64,000 nucleotides of DNA. Source: JACMLD01 sp039916305. GTDB taxonomy: Bacteria > Bacteroidota > Bacteroidia > Chitinophagales > Chitinophagaceae. Position 1 is the first letter of the stretch. The number at the start of each line of letters is the position of its first letter. Below are positions 35,448-44,445 of this stretch, one piece after another. Both the position numbers and the translations under genes were made by a program. The notes beneath the pieces are model-generated. The model was not told where the DNA came from, did not search any database, and was given only the letters and a program-made list of their open reading frames with translations. The stretch spans positions 62,001 through 126,000 of the forward strand of contig JBDSLR010000010.1 of NCBI GenBank assembly GCA_039916305.1. The letters are read 5' to 3'.

Positions 35448-37421
35448 CTACTTGACCAGTACACTGCTGCCATTCTTTTTATAAATCCTGTCATCTACAC
35501 CCAGGCCCTCTACCACCCACACCACCGTTTGCGATTGCTGCGCATTGCCGTTTATATAGCCATCCCATCCCTCAAACTCATTACGGGTCTCATATAATAA
35601 CTGTCCCCAGCGGTTAAACACCCTGAAATAATGCAGTTGTTTAATGCCTTTCAACAGTGGCCGCAATACATCGTTTTTACCGTCCCTGTTGGGTGTAAAA
35701 ACGGTGGGTACGTATACATCTGCGTGGCTTAGAATTTTTACAAACTGTGTATCCGTGGTTGCACAGCCACTGGTAGTTTTAATCGTAACCGTATACAAGT
35801 GGTCCTGTCCGCCAGTAAAAACTGGCGTAAAACTGTTTGTATCACTTAAACTGATACCTGGCTTCCATAAAGCGGTTGCGCCAATCTTTCTTGCAGGCAG
35901 GTTAATGGGTGTATTAACCAGGGTGTATTTCACCGGATAAGTCGTGCCCGCTTTGGGCACATCAATAGTAATCTCTTTTTTTATAGTGGTCACTGTGCAG
36001 TCTTCGTCATTACTCAGAAACGCGTAATAGGTTCCACTTTGCTGCACATGGTAAACAGGCTGGTTGGCATTGATGATGGGTACATTGTTTTTAAACCATT
36101 GAATGGTGCTGTTGGGCTGCACTACCAGCACAGCGCTGTCCATACTCGTAATACAATATGCTGCACGCCCGTCTATCCGCAATGAATCATCTACCAAATC
36201 TGCCATTACCATTACCGTATCAGTACTTGCGCAGCCTCCTCCGCTGCTGCTGGCCGTTAACACATACCGGGTGGTAACGGATGGTGTGGCAAGTGGATTG
36301 GAAATATTGGCATTTGACAAACCCGTTGAGGGCGACCAGTGATAGCTTAATCCCGGCTTGGGTGCAACGCCCAGGGGCACGGCCTTATTATTGCAGGATC
36401 GCATATCCGGTCCTGCATGTGCATTCACAGTGAGTGTGTCTATCAGTTTTGCATACAAAGTATCCAGGCAGCCATACCCGTTATAGGGAATCAGTTCTAC
36501 TGCAATTTTAGTACCTGGCGGTGGTGGTGGATTCAGCTTCAGGGTTTGCCCGTTACCAATCACCGTGGAGAGGTCGCTGTTAAACCATTTATAGCTCTGG
36601 TAGCCATAAGGCGCAATCACATTTACCGCGGTATCATCAGGACAATAAGCAGCACCGGTAAATTCACCGCTGCACTCAGAATTTACATCCACATACGCAT
36701 AGCCAAAATGGCGCCTGAAAGTACAGTCTGCCGTCTTAAAAAACAGCCTGATTACTTTCCCGGCCATATTATCCAGGTTAATAGAAACCGCCGACCAGTC
36801 TTTAAACCATACCGGTGTGTTGGTGCCGGGGTTGGCCGATAACTGAAAACCGGGCAATGGGGAACCATACGGATGAAATGTAAAAGAGGAGCAATCAATC
36901 CGTATATTATCGGTAACGTTTGTAATTTCTACTTCCATCCTCGGCTGTTCACTCTCCAGGTGATTGGGATCCTGGAACACAACTGCATAATGATAAATTA
37001 AACTATACACATCTTTACTGGCCGGAATAGTAAATTCGTAAGAAACGCCTTCTGCCTCATTGCCACCCGATGTATTACCCAGCTTTATAGAGTGCCCGCT
37101 ACCGTTAGGACAGTTCACCGGAAAATCTCCATATGGATCCATGCCATCGCCCGGAAAAGAACTTAACATGGTATGCTGGTTACTAACCGGAAATGGAGAA
37201 GGGCTGATGGAAATAACGTTCTGTCCGTTTACCGAAGCAACATGCCCGGTATAGCAGGTCCAGCCATTAAAGGCGCCGGTTTCAAAATCAATATTGGGCG
37301 GGCAATCCTGTGCAATGGCGGTAAAAAAGCCAGTGCCTGCCAGCAATACTGTTAGTAATACTGTGGGGAGGAAACAGTAAAACGATGATGTACTTTTACA
37401 AAACGCAGTTCGTTTTTGCAA
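35448..37421 (-). CDS. Secreted protein with type B T9SS sorting domain
   Basis: The 657-residue protein has a signal peptide with a long basic start (hydrophobic core about residues 20-37, ending TAIAQ). The first 220 residues form a jelly-roll-like region (DFETGAFNGWTCYTG near 44). Repeated Ig-like/PKD-like segments follow, each with a WSP/WKP strand and a TxYTL-type ending. The last 80 residues are the gliding-type sorting domain (PTVFTPNRDGKNDVL, then FNRWGQLLYETRN). It should be exported by the type IX system to the cell surface or medium. No PorP/SprF partner is adjacent. Confidence 0.88.
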   Translation of the reverse strand: MQKRTAFCKSTSSFYCFLPTVLLTVLLAGTGFFTAIAQDCPPNIDFETGAFNGWTCYTGHVASVNGQNVISISPSPFPVSNQHTMLSSFPGDGMDPYGDFPVNCPNGSGHSIKLGNTSGGNEAEGVSYEFTIPASKDVYSLIYHYAVVFQDPNHLESEQPRMEVEITNVTDNIRIDCSSFTFHPYGSPLPGFQLSANPGTNTPVWFKDWSAVSINLDNMAGKVIRLFFKTADCTFRRHFGYAYVDVNSECSGEFTGAAYCPDDTAVNVIAPYGYQSYKWFNSDLSTVIGNGQTLKLNPPPPPGTKIAVELIPYNGYGCLDTLYAKLIDTLTVNAHAGPDMRSCNNKAVPLGVAPKPGLSYHWSPSTGLSNANISNPLATPSVTTRYVLTASSSGGGCASTDTVMVMADLVDDSLRIDGRAAYCITSMDSAVLVVQPNSTIQWFKNNVPIINANQPVYHVQQSGTYYAFLSNDEDCTVTTIKKEITIDVPKAGTTYPVKYTLVNTPINLPARKIGATALWKPGISLSDTNSFTPVFTGGQDHLYTVTIKTTSGCATTDTQFVKILSHADVYVPTVFTPNRDGKNDVLRPLLKGIKQLHYFRVFNRWGQLLYETRNEFEGWDGYINGNAQQSQTVVWVVEGLGVDDRIYKKNGSSVLVK

Positions 37422-37843
37422 TTGTGCTGTTTTGGGTAATAAAGATAAAACTATTTCAGGCCAACAAAACGGCCCGTCTTTACACAGGAATTGAGCAGGT
37501 TTACAAGTACGTCAACATCTTATTTTTGCGCGCCGGCCTTAATACAAGCAATCAGCAAACGATGGGTGGCTTCAGGAGACCGGCAGCTGTAGTATACCTC
37601 TTCAAAATACATACTTTACGGCAGAATAGGAAGAACCGTTGCCTAATAATTTGTAAACAGGTGAAAATTACACGGCTTTGCGGCAAACCGTACAATTCTG
37701 CCGGTTAGCTGCGTGCAAGCGACCAGAATGATTACCCTTCTTCAAAAACCCACCCGGTTTCAAGTACGTGGCAAACCATGATATTGGATTTTTCGGCCCG
37801 GGTAAAAACATTTATCTTACCTGTATAACTTAAAACCAACCGC
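37422..37843. other. Intergenic region, no gene recognised
   Basis: This 422-base divergent spacer separates the sorting-domain gene from the alpha/beta hydrolase. A TATCTTTA near-match to the -7 consensus lies on the minus strand near 37440. Short frames present lack protein-like composition. Nothing else stands out. Confidence 0.4.
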
Positions 37844-38707
37844 ATGCCGCAATTAAAAGGCTTGTTACTACTCATAACAGTTAGCATGTTCATCTCTTCA
37901 GGTTTTGCCCAATCAACAGGCCCTTCTCCGTTTGACACAACCCTCTATGGACGGAATGAGAAAGCAGGAAAATACGCAAAAATCAGGGGCATCAATATGT
38001 ATTATGAAATATACGGCCAGGGCGCGCCCTTACTGATAATACATGGCAATGGCGGATCGATTAATAATTTTTTGTACCAGATTCCTTACTTCGCCAATAA
38101 CTATAAAGTAATTGTGGCAGACAGCCGGGCCCAGGGTAAGTCTGCCGATACCGGTGATTCATTAAGCTATGAAATGATGACCGATGATTTGAATGCATTA
38201 CTGGATACGCTCCGGCTTGATTCCTGTTACGTAATTGGCTGGAGTGATGGTGGCATTAATGGTTTACTGATGGCCATCCGTCACCCGGAAAAAGTAAAGA
38301 AACTGGCAATTACGGGCGCCAACCTTACGCCCGACAGCAGCGCAGTAGATCCTTTTATTTATAACTGGGGTCTCCGGTACAATGATACACTGAAGAAAAT
38401 GCCCTTTTCACCCAAGAATAAAAATGACAGAAAACTGGCGCACCTGCTTTCCTATGAGCCGCATATCAGCCTGCAGCAATTAAAGCAAATAAAATGTCCG
38501 GTGCTTGTAATAGGCGGCGATCATGATGTGTTGCGTCCGGAACATACGATGCTGATTGCTGAATCAATTGAAAAATCATATTTGTGGATATTGCCCAACT
38601 CGGGCCACTCTACCCCTGTTTTTTATAAAGACATGTTTAACCAGGTAGTAGCCGATTTCTTTTCCAAACCTTACCGCAGAATTGAAGGCTTCGGTCGGTT
38701 TGAATAG
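37844..38707 (+). CDS. Exported alpha/beta hydrolase
   Basis: The 287-residue protein has a signal peptide (residues 1-22, ending GFAQ). The fold markers are complete: oxyanion HGNGGS near residue 67, nucleophile elbow GWSDGG with Ser134, and a terminal GHSTP histidine. An acid residue follows GGDHDVLRP. It resembles the periplasmic esterase/proline-iminopeptidase-like hydrolases, but the substrate is unknown. It appears monocistronic. Confidence 0.87.
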   Translation: MPQLKGLLLLITVSMFISSGFAQSTGPSPFDTTLYGRNEKAGKYAKIRGINMYYEIYGQGAPLLIIHGNGGSINNFLYQIPYFANNYKVIVADSRAQGKSADTGDSLSYEMMTDDLNALLDTLRLDSCYVIGWSDGGINGLLMAIRHPEKVKKLAITGANLTPDSSAVDPFIYNWGLRYNDTLKKMPFSPKNKNDRKLAHLLSYEPHISLQQLKQIKCPVLVIGGDHDVLRPEHTMLIAESIEKSYLWILPNSGHSTPVFYKDMFNQVVADFFSKPYRRIEGFGRFE

Positions 38708-39062
38708 ACATGGCCGGCATACTTCGGCTACTCAGGGCGTATAAAAAATTAATGATTTGCCAGTGCGGCAATCCACCATCTGCCGTAAGCCAATCCATAA
38801 AAAATATTTGTGTTATCATAAACATGCTTGGTATATTGATATATCATATGCGTATGACGCAAATACAACACATGCGTTTTCACCATCATTGATACGCCAG
38901 CGTGATTTTGATGGCAATGCATATGCAGCGCCACTATTTATAAAAGAAGTAGTGTGATTGCTGAAAGCTGTTTTGAAAATTCCCCGGATGGCCCTTGAAA
39001 ATTGAATCGGCCCTCCCTCCCGCTCCATTTTTTAAATTATATTCGCGCATAAAATAATTGTG
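38708..39062. other. Intergenic region, no supported gene
   Basis: In this 355-base gap one plus-strand frame ends with a protein-like stretch (RQRDFDGNAYAAPLFIKE near 38900-38955) without a plausible start or recognised family; it may be a gene remnant. A TATATTCG near-match to the -7 element lies shortly before the HAD gene. Nothing else is evident. Confidence 0.35.
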
Positions 39063-39752
39063 ATGGATATTAAAGTAATTGGTTTTGATGCAGATGATAC
39101 GCTTTGGGTAAACGAGCCCTATTTCCAGGAAACAGAAAAGAAATTTTGTGAAATATTGGAAGATTATTTACCACAGCATTCCGCTTCCAAGGAACTTTTC
39201 AAAACGGAAATAGATAACTTGTCACTTTATGGCTATGGTGTAAAAGGTTACATACTCAGCATGATTGAAACGGCTTTGAAAGTTTCTACCAATACCATCA
39301 ATGCAGTTGTTATAGAAAAAGTAATTCAGTATGGAAAAGAATTGCTGGAAAGGCCGATTGAAATCCTGGATGGTGTGGAGGATGTATTAAAATCGCTGTA
39401 TGGAAAATACCGGCTGGTAGTGGTTACCAAAGGTGATTTGCTGGACCAGGAAAGAAAGCTGAAAAAATCAGGCCTTGAACATTATTTTCACCACACAGAA
39501 ATAATGAGCGACAAACAGGAGAAGGATTACCTGAAACTGATCAAACACCTCGACATACCCGCGGCATCGTTCCTGATGATTGGTAACTCGCTTAAGTCTG
39601 ACGTGTTGCCGGTGCTGGCGGTAGGTGGTCATGGTGTACATGTACCCTACCATACCACCTGGGAGCATGAGCAGGTAACCCATCATATTGAACATGCCAA
39701 TTTCATGCAATTGCAGCAGATTACAGAAATTTTACCGCATTTACTTACATGA
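39063..39752 (+). CDS. HAD family hydrolase
   Basis: The 229-residue protein shows the HAD phosphatase motifs: FDADDTLW with nucleophile Asp9 and acid Asp11, VVTKGD (motif II Thr) near residue 121, a lysine region near 157, and LMIGNSLKSDVLPV (motif IV) near 176. A helical cap of about 80 residues lies between motifs I and II, as in subfamily C1. I choose the ATG at 39063 over the GTG just before it. Its stop overlaps the next start by 4 bases, so it is coupled to the adenosine-deaminase-like gene; a nucleotide-phosphatase role is an inference from that. Confidence 0.88.
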   Translation: MDIKVIGFDADDTLWVNEPYFQETEKKFCEILEDYLPQHSASKELFKTEIDNLSLYGYGVKGYILSMIETALKVSTNTINAVVIEKVIQYGKELLERPIEILDGVEDVLKSLYGKYRLVVVTKGDLLDQERKLKKSGLEHYFHHTEIMSDKQEKDYLKLIKHLDIPAASFLMIGNSLKSDVLPVLAVGGHGVHVPYHTTWEHEQVTHHIEHANFMQLQQITEILPHLLT

Positions 39753-40756
39753 AACAATTAGCTGATTTACCCAAATGTGAACTGCACCTCCACCTGGATT
39801 GTTCACTGAGTTATGAGGTTGTGGCAAAAATAGATCCCAGTATAACATATGAAGCATACCAACAGGACTTTATTGCCCCGTTGAAATGTACCAACCTGGC
39901 TGATTTTTTAACACGTGCTGTCAAGGGTTTTGCACTGATGCAGACCAGGGAGCAATTACAGCTTGTAGTCCATGATTTGTTCCGGCAAATGGTTGCCGAT
40001 AATATGCTGTACGCTGAACTAAGGTTTGCGCCCCTGCAGCACCTGCAGCAGGGATTAACGCCTTACGAAGTAGTAGCCGCTGCTGAAGCAGCCACCGCTG
40101 CAGCTGTAAAAGAAACGGGTATTGAAGCAAGGCTTATCCTATGTACACTGCGCCATTATACGGAAGCGCAGAGCATGGAAACAGTAAAGCTGGTGGAGCA
40201 ATTTACCAATAGTTATGTAGCGGGTTTTGATATTGCAGCCGATGAAGCGGGCTTTCCCATAGACAATCACATCTCCGCATTTGCGTACGCAAAAGAAAAA
40301 GGAATTCACTGTACCGCGCACGCAGGCGAAGCCAGCGGCCCGGAAAGTGTATGGCAAACCCTGGAATATTTTGGCCCCAGTCGTATTGGACATGGCGTAA
40401 GAAGTATTGAAGATAAAAAGCTGCTGGCACATTTATGTAAAAACAATATTCACCTGGAGATTTGTCCCAGCTGCAATGTACTCATTGATATGTACGATGC
40501 GTATAAAGATCATCCCATAGATCAACTATACAAGGCGGGCGTTTCGCTGGGCATTAACACCGATACCCGTACCATTACTAATATTACGCTGAATAAAGAA
40601 TACCAGCGCCTGCAGGATGTTTTTGGATGGACAATCAATGATTTTTACAACTGCAATGTAAATGCTTTGAATGCCGCTTTTATACCGGCTTCATTGAAAG
40701 CAGCGTTGCTGGAGAAATTACGGGCAGGCTACCGCAATGAAGGTATGACAGCCTAG
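39749..40756 (+). CDS. Adenosine deaminase family protein, variant active site
   Basis: The 335-residue TIM-barrel protein has the family zinc motif ELHLHLDCSL (His13, His15), HAGE (His191, Glu194), GHGV and a late INTDTR with zinc-ligand Asp272. Classical adenosine deaminases read HLDGS and NTDDP; here the residue after the aspartate is Thr273 and the glycine is Cys18. It deaminates adenosine, or possibly a related purine nucleoside, to the inosine-type product. The upstream HAD gene is translationally coupled and could supply the nucleoside. Confidence 0.85.
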   Translation: MKQLADLPKCELHLHLDCSLSYEVVAKIDPSITYEAYQQDFIAPLKCTNLADFLTRAVKGFALMQTREQLQLVVHDLFRQMVADNMLYAELRFAPLQHLQQGLTPYEVVAAAEAATAAAVKETGIEARLILCTLRHYTEAQSMETVKLVEQFTNSYVAGFDIAADEAGFPIDNHISAFAYAKEKGIHCTAHAGEASGPESVWQTLEYFGPSRIGHGVRSIEDKKLLAHLCKNNIHLEICPSCNVLIDMYDAYKDHPIDQLYKAGVSLGINTDTRTITNITLNKEYQRLQDVFGWTINDFYNCNVNALNAAFIPASLKAALLEKLRAGYRNEGMTA

Positions 40757-40809
40757 ATCCACTACCATTATTTTGAGGCTGGCGGTATGTAAACAACTGT
40801 CTCTGTTAT

Positions 40810-41067
40810 TTACCCCGCACGGAAATTATGCGCAAACTCGCCGCCGGCTACTTTAATAGTCCGTACCGGGCTTGAACCGGGTATAGCTAGCTTCACCCAC
40901 ATGTTGCCAGGTATTTTACCCACTTCAATTACCTTAAACACTGCACCGGCCGCAAAGCTGGCGCCCTGGTGCCTGCATTCATTTTTAAATTTCCAGTGTT
41001 GTATCATTCCATCCGGGATAAGGCGAAGAGTAATAACTGAATCGCCGGCAGAAAGTGTATTAAGCAT
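40810..41067 (-). CDS. Small unrecognised protein at the end of the T6SS cargo region
   Basis: The 85-residue product is not recognised. It looks like a compact beta-rich protein (strands SVITLRLI, AVFKVIEVG, MWVKLAIPG) with one cysteine and no signal peptide or membrane segment. It lies 42 bases downstream of another small gene on the same strand; both adjoin the metalloprotease/lipoprotein pair of the secretion island. Role unknown. Confidence 0.5.
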   Translation of the reverse strand: MLNTLSAGDSVITLRLIPDGMIQHWKFKNECRHQGASFAAGAVFKVIEVGKIPGNMWVKLAIPGSSPVRTIKVAGGEFAHNFRAG

Positions 41068-41109
41068 GGCATTTGTTTTTTTACATCAATCAGGAAACAG
41101 CCGTATTAT

Positions 41110-41427
41110 TTACTGACCTGCATTGCCCAGGCCTTCTATTGCGTTGCCTGACTGGTTTATCATAGCGCCACAAAATCTTCTTACACCCATCAGTCCTACC
41201 GCAGTTAACGCAATACCTTCCGGCATTGTTGCGCCACCTACTATTAGTACACCACCAAACCCAACGCCCATTTTAGAGATACCACAGGCAGTAGCCAGCT
41301 TTGCTATACTGGCCGGACTTTTACAAGTCTCCATCTCCATGCGTTTGGCTTCTTCGCTGCTGCATTTTAAAGCAGTCTTAAAAATATCTGCAATGGTTCT
41401 TATTTGCGGACCTGCGGTTGTTGGCAT
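41110..41427 (-). CDS. Small unrecognised protein with a glycine-rich hydrophobic segment
   Basis: This 105-residue protein has a soluble N-terminal half with cysteines (KCSSEEAKRMEMETC) and a hydrophobic glycine-rich segment at about residues 53-80 (GVGFGGVLIVGG and on), which could insert into a membrane. No signal peptide or known family. Placement beside T6SS cargo genes allows an accessory or effector-related role, but this is inference only. Confidence 0.5.
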   Translation of the reverse strand: MPTTAGPQIRTIADIFKTALKCSSEEAKRMEMETCKSPASIAKLATACGISKMGVGFGGVLIVGGATMPEGIALTAVGLMGVRRFCGAMINQSGNAIEGLGNAGQ

Positions 41428-41470
41428 ATAAACGGTTTAGATGAGTGCTTTCTTAAACGCAATGAAGTTA

Positions 41471-41641
41471 TCAAACATCAACAGGCCATACAAGCGTGAA
41501 AATACCTTGTTTCACCATGCCTGGTTTTTTACCGGTAATTGGATGCCCGTAAAAGTAAACCATCCCGGCTTTACTTAAACAATTACAGAATACCACGTTT
41601 GTGGTATTGACTCCGGCGCGGATTAGCACTAACTTGTACAT
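41471..41641 (-). CDS. Possible 56-residue ORF in the small-gene group
   Basis: From an ATG at 41641 the minus strand encodes 56 residues with codon choice similar to neighbouring genes (MYKLVLIRAGVNTT, ending FTLVWPVDV); the frame is open further upstream to a TTG at 41722. It is the third of three consecutive small minus-strand frames (56, 105 and 85 residues). The rest of the 491-base gap 41428-41918 holds nothing recognisable. No family is known, so this could be chance. Confidence 0.25.
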   Translation of the reverse strand: MYKLVLIRAGVNTTNVVFCNCLSKAGMVYFYGHPITGKKPGMVKQGIFTLVWPVDV

Positions 41642-41918
41642 GATTTTAAGATGTTTTACCCCTTCCTGAAAGCCTTCAACCCCCCTGAAACAACTGGCAA
41701 CAACTCCCTGTTTAAATGGCAACTAACGTATCCACTACGGAAGAATAAATTACAACATCCATGGTAATTGTGCCTTCGTAAAAACAGTTGCTTTATATCA
41801 ATTATTTTTTCATAAAACGGCAGATTTATAACGTGCATCATTTACGGTAACTATACAGCCGCAACACATTTTTTTTATTCAAAAAAATATCTATTCAATC
41901 ACCTAATATATATTTATT

Positions 41919-44018
41919 ATGAGCAAATTAAAATCATCCAATGGCAACGGCCATACTCCCGCCGCAGACAGAGAAGACAGTTATTCTTCTCTACCGGAAG
42001 GCTTTCAGTCTTATTCCAAATATGACTATTCTCCTGATGACGGGGGGTTAGATAATATGCAGGAACAGGAAGCAATGGCCGCCGCAATAAACAGTGGCGC
42101 TCCCATGCCCGGACCGGCTGTTCCCATTCAGCTGAAAAGCCTGCGCAATGGTTGCTACCTCTCGTTTTTTTACCCGGCATCTGTATTACCCATTCCTGTT
42201 TTGCAATCCTTCTACTACCAGGGCACCATCCGCATTGAAAAAACAGCCGGCTATACCAAAGCCAGCGGCGACCTCTATTACGCAAAGAATTTACCAGTTG
42301 TTTTCCCGGGTGTACTGGCATCGTCGTTCCCTAACCCTGCCAATGGAATACCAATTTTCTCAAGAGGCAACTATACTTATTACCTACGCATTACAAAAGT
42401 ATTGCATGGCTTCACTATCAGCGGATCATTTGAACTGGAATTTGAAATGCACAAATATGACAAAGTAGCCAAAGCCTTTAATACGCCGCCCAAGAAAGCA
42501 AAAGCTAAAATGGCCTGGTCAACGGCACCTGCCGGATATCCCGATGCGGGCCAGTACCTGAAAGGCTCCGTAAAAGACAGTGCAGGCGTTACACTTGGCA
42601 CACTGTATATGGGCTGGGTAGATAAATATTATCGCAAAGCCACAATAGAAATTGATACCGTTACTGGTTCTGAAACAACCATAGACAGTGGCACCGGCGA
42701 AAACTGGCAAACCGTAGGTAATAAAATCGGTTGGCGCATTACGCGGCTTATCAGCAGTACAAACCTTGTACCGCCCAGCGGTGATTCATGGAGCGATGCG
42801 GAAATGCACAGCCGTATGCTTGCCAGCAGGGACATGAATGATCTTGACAAAGAATGGCGCTATCATATATTGTGTGTAAAAAGACTTGATTCAACTGAGC
42901 GGGGCATTATGTATGATGCGTATGGCACAGATTCCAATAATGTACCGCGCGAAGGAATGGGCATCTCTTCGCATTGGGTAATTCCCAATGCCAATCCATG
43001 GGGCCTTGTTAAAGGCCTGCGTTTTGGCACCGCCAAAGCGCCGTATTTTCGCACTGCCGTACATGAGATTGGGCATGCCATGGGCCTTTATCACAATGCC
43101 AGCAATAACGGTTTCATGCACACCACACCGGATATAGCCGCCAGTGCCACGCCTGCCAATCCCTTCCCAAACAATATCATCTGGAATTACGCCCCCGATG
43201 ATCAGAACAGGCTTCGTCATTTTCCCGATATCGTAGTAAGGCCGGGCGGCACTTCTTTTGGTATCAGTTATGGTTCCATTCCTATTTCTGATGAAAGCGC
43301 AGATACCACCAGTATTATGGACCAGGCAGGCTTGTTTGATGATTTTGTGAACCTGGACCTGCAGCCAATCATGGAAGTATTTCCATTGGGTGCACCGGTA
43401 CGACTGAATTTTTCTATTGTAAATATGGGCGATACGGAAATAGAAGTTCCCGAAAACCTTTCGATGAAAAAAGCAGAAGTTTTTGGTTTTGTAACGGACC
43501 CAAGCGGAACAAAAAGGTCTTTCTCGCCCATTGTGCGGTGTGCGGATGCCGAAACAAATATGCTGCTGAAACCAGGTAAAAAAGCAAGTGAATCACTGAC
43601 CCTGCTACGGGGCAAAGAAGGCCCCTTGTTTCTCCAGGGCGGGTATCATATTGTAGAAGTATATATAAAATGGGATATCAATGGCGCACCGGTTTGCGTA
43701 AAAGGCACGGCGAGCGTAATGATATCAGGTGCCAGCAACGATGACCACGCCAGGGCAGCAAAAGCCATTTTTGATACGCCCGATACACATCTTGTACTGG
43801 TACTTGGCGGCGACCACCTTACAGATGGCATAGCCGCCATACAGCAGGCTTTAAAGAACGATATACTGAGGCCACACTATGCTTATATTGAAGCAAAAAG
43901 AGTGGGCAAAGCATTTGGAAAACGCAAGCCACAGAAAGAAAAAGCAAAAGCATTGCTGACCAAAACTGCAGTGCTTAATGCAAAAGAAAAAGAGAAAGCA
44001 AGCGACTTAACGAAATAA
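41919..44018 (+). CDS. Large metzincin metalloprotease, candidate T6SS effector
   Basis: The 699-residue protein contains a metzincin zinc site HEIGHAMGLYH (HExxHxxGxxH; His382, Glu383, His386, His392) with a likely Met-turn at Met400. The domain resembles matrixins (preceded by RFGTAKAPYFRTAV). There is no signal peptide: the start is polar and Ser/Asp-rich. A beta-rich region of about 250 residues precedes the protease, and Ig-like segments plus a Lys/Ala-rich tail follow. A cytoplasmic metzincin inside a T6SS cargo region, followed by a lipoprotein gene after 4 bases, fits a secreted toxin that cleaves periplasmic or outer targets. This function is inferred. Confidence 0.75.
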   Translation: MSKLKSSNGNGHTPAADREDSYSSLPEGFQSYSKYDYSPDDGGLDNMQEQEAMAAAINSGAPMPGPAVPIQLKSLRNGCYLSFFYPASVLPIPVLQSFYYQGTIRIEKTAGYTKASGDLYYAKNLPVVFPGVLASSFPNPANGIPIFSRGNYTYYLRITKVLHGFTISGSFELEFEMHKYDKVAKAFNTPPKKAKAKMAWSTAPAGYPDAGQYLKGSVKDSAGVTLGTLYMGWVDKYYRKATIEIDTVTGSETTIDSGTGENWQTVGNKIGWRITRLISSTNLVPPSGDSWSDAEMHSRMLASRDMNDLDKEWRYHILCVKRLDSTERGIMYDAYGTDSNNVPREGMGISSHWVIPNANPWGLVKGLRFGTAKAPYFRTAVHEIGHAMGLYHNASNNGFMHTTPDIAASATPANPFPNNIIWNYAPDDQNRLRHFPDIVVRPGGTSFGISYGSIPISDESADTTSIMDQAGLFDDFVNLDLQPIMEVFPLGAPVRLNFSIVNMGDTEIEVPENLSMKKAEVFGFVTDPSGTKRSFSPIVRCADAETNMLLKPGKKASESLTLLRGKEGPLFLQGGYHIVEVYIKWDINGAPVCVKGTASVMISGASNDDHARAAKAIFDTPDTHLVLVLGGDHLTDGIAAIQQALKNDILRPHYAYIEAKRVGKAFGKRKPQKEKAKALLTKTAVLNAKEKEKASDLTK

Positions 44019-44022
44019 AAAG

Positions 44023-44445
44023 ATGTATCGTTTGAACTGTCCTGTTTTGAGTAAGTACCGGTATCTTGCCGGTACTTACTTATTATTTATTGCCTGCAAC
44101 TTTTCATCACCTGTAAAAGAAAATAAAATGGATACCAAAAAAAGCACACAAAGGTTTTCATTGCTGGGCGCCTGGAAATTAACCACTGCGGATAAAAGTC
44201 TTTCTTATGCTTTTCCGGAGATCATTGAGTTCAAAGAAAAAAATACTTATTCCGTAGCAGGCAAAGAAGGTGCTTACCACCCTATTTTGGATGGGGGTTG
44301 GTATGAGTATAATACATCCAGAAAAGAACTTGCTATAAATACCGCCAACGATGCCATTAAAAAATATGCGCTGCGCGAAAAAGGCGACTCGCTTACGCTG
44401 CTGGAGAACGACAAGGTGCTGGCAGCCTATGTAAAGGAAAAGTAA
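44023..44445 (+). CDS. Lipocalin-like lipoprotein, candidate immunity protein
   Basis: The 140-residue product has a lipoprotein signal ending LLFIAC with lipidated Cys25, then a small beta-barrel-like domain of lipocalin-like type (LLGAWKLTTADK near residue 47, followed by alternating strands and YEYNTSRKEL). It starts 4 bases after the metzincin stop, so the two form a bicistron. A periplasmic lipoprotein made together with a toxin-like protease is the usual form of T6SS immunity to periplasm-acting effectors. An internal ATG (residue 36) would give a cytoplasmic form. Immunity is inference. Confidence 0.7.
   Translation: MYRLNCPVLSKYRYLAGTYLLFIACNFSSPVKENKMDTKKSTQRFSLLGAWKLTTADKSLSYAFPEIIEFKEKNTYSVAGKEGAYHPILDGGWYEYNTSRKELAINTANDAIKKYALREKGDSLTLLENDKVLAAYVKEK

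Noticed and set aside
37385..37708. Plus-strand frame of 107 codons
   Set aside because: It overlaps the start of the sorting-domain gene on the other strand and has no protein-like pattern or homology.
38757..38957. Plus-strand frame ending in a protein-like stretch
   Set aside because: Only the last 25 or so residues look plausible, no start or family is evident; mentioned only as a possible remnant.
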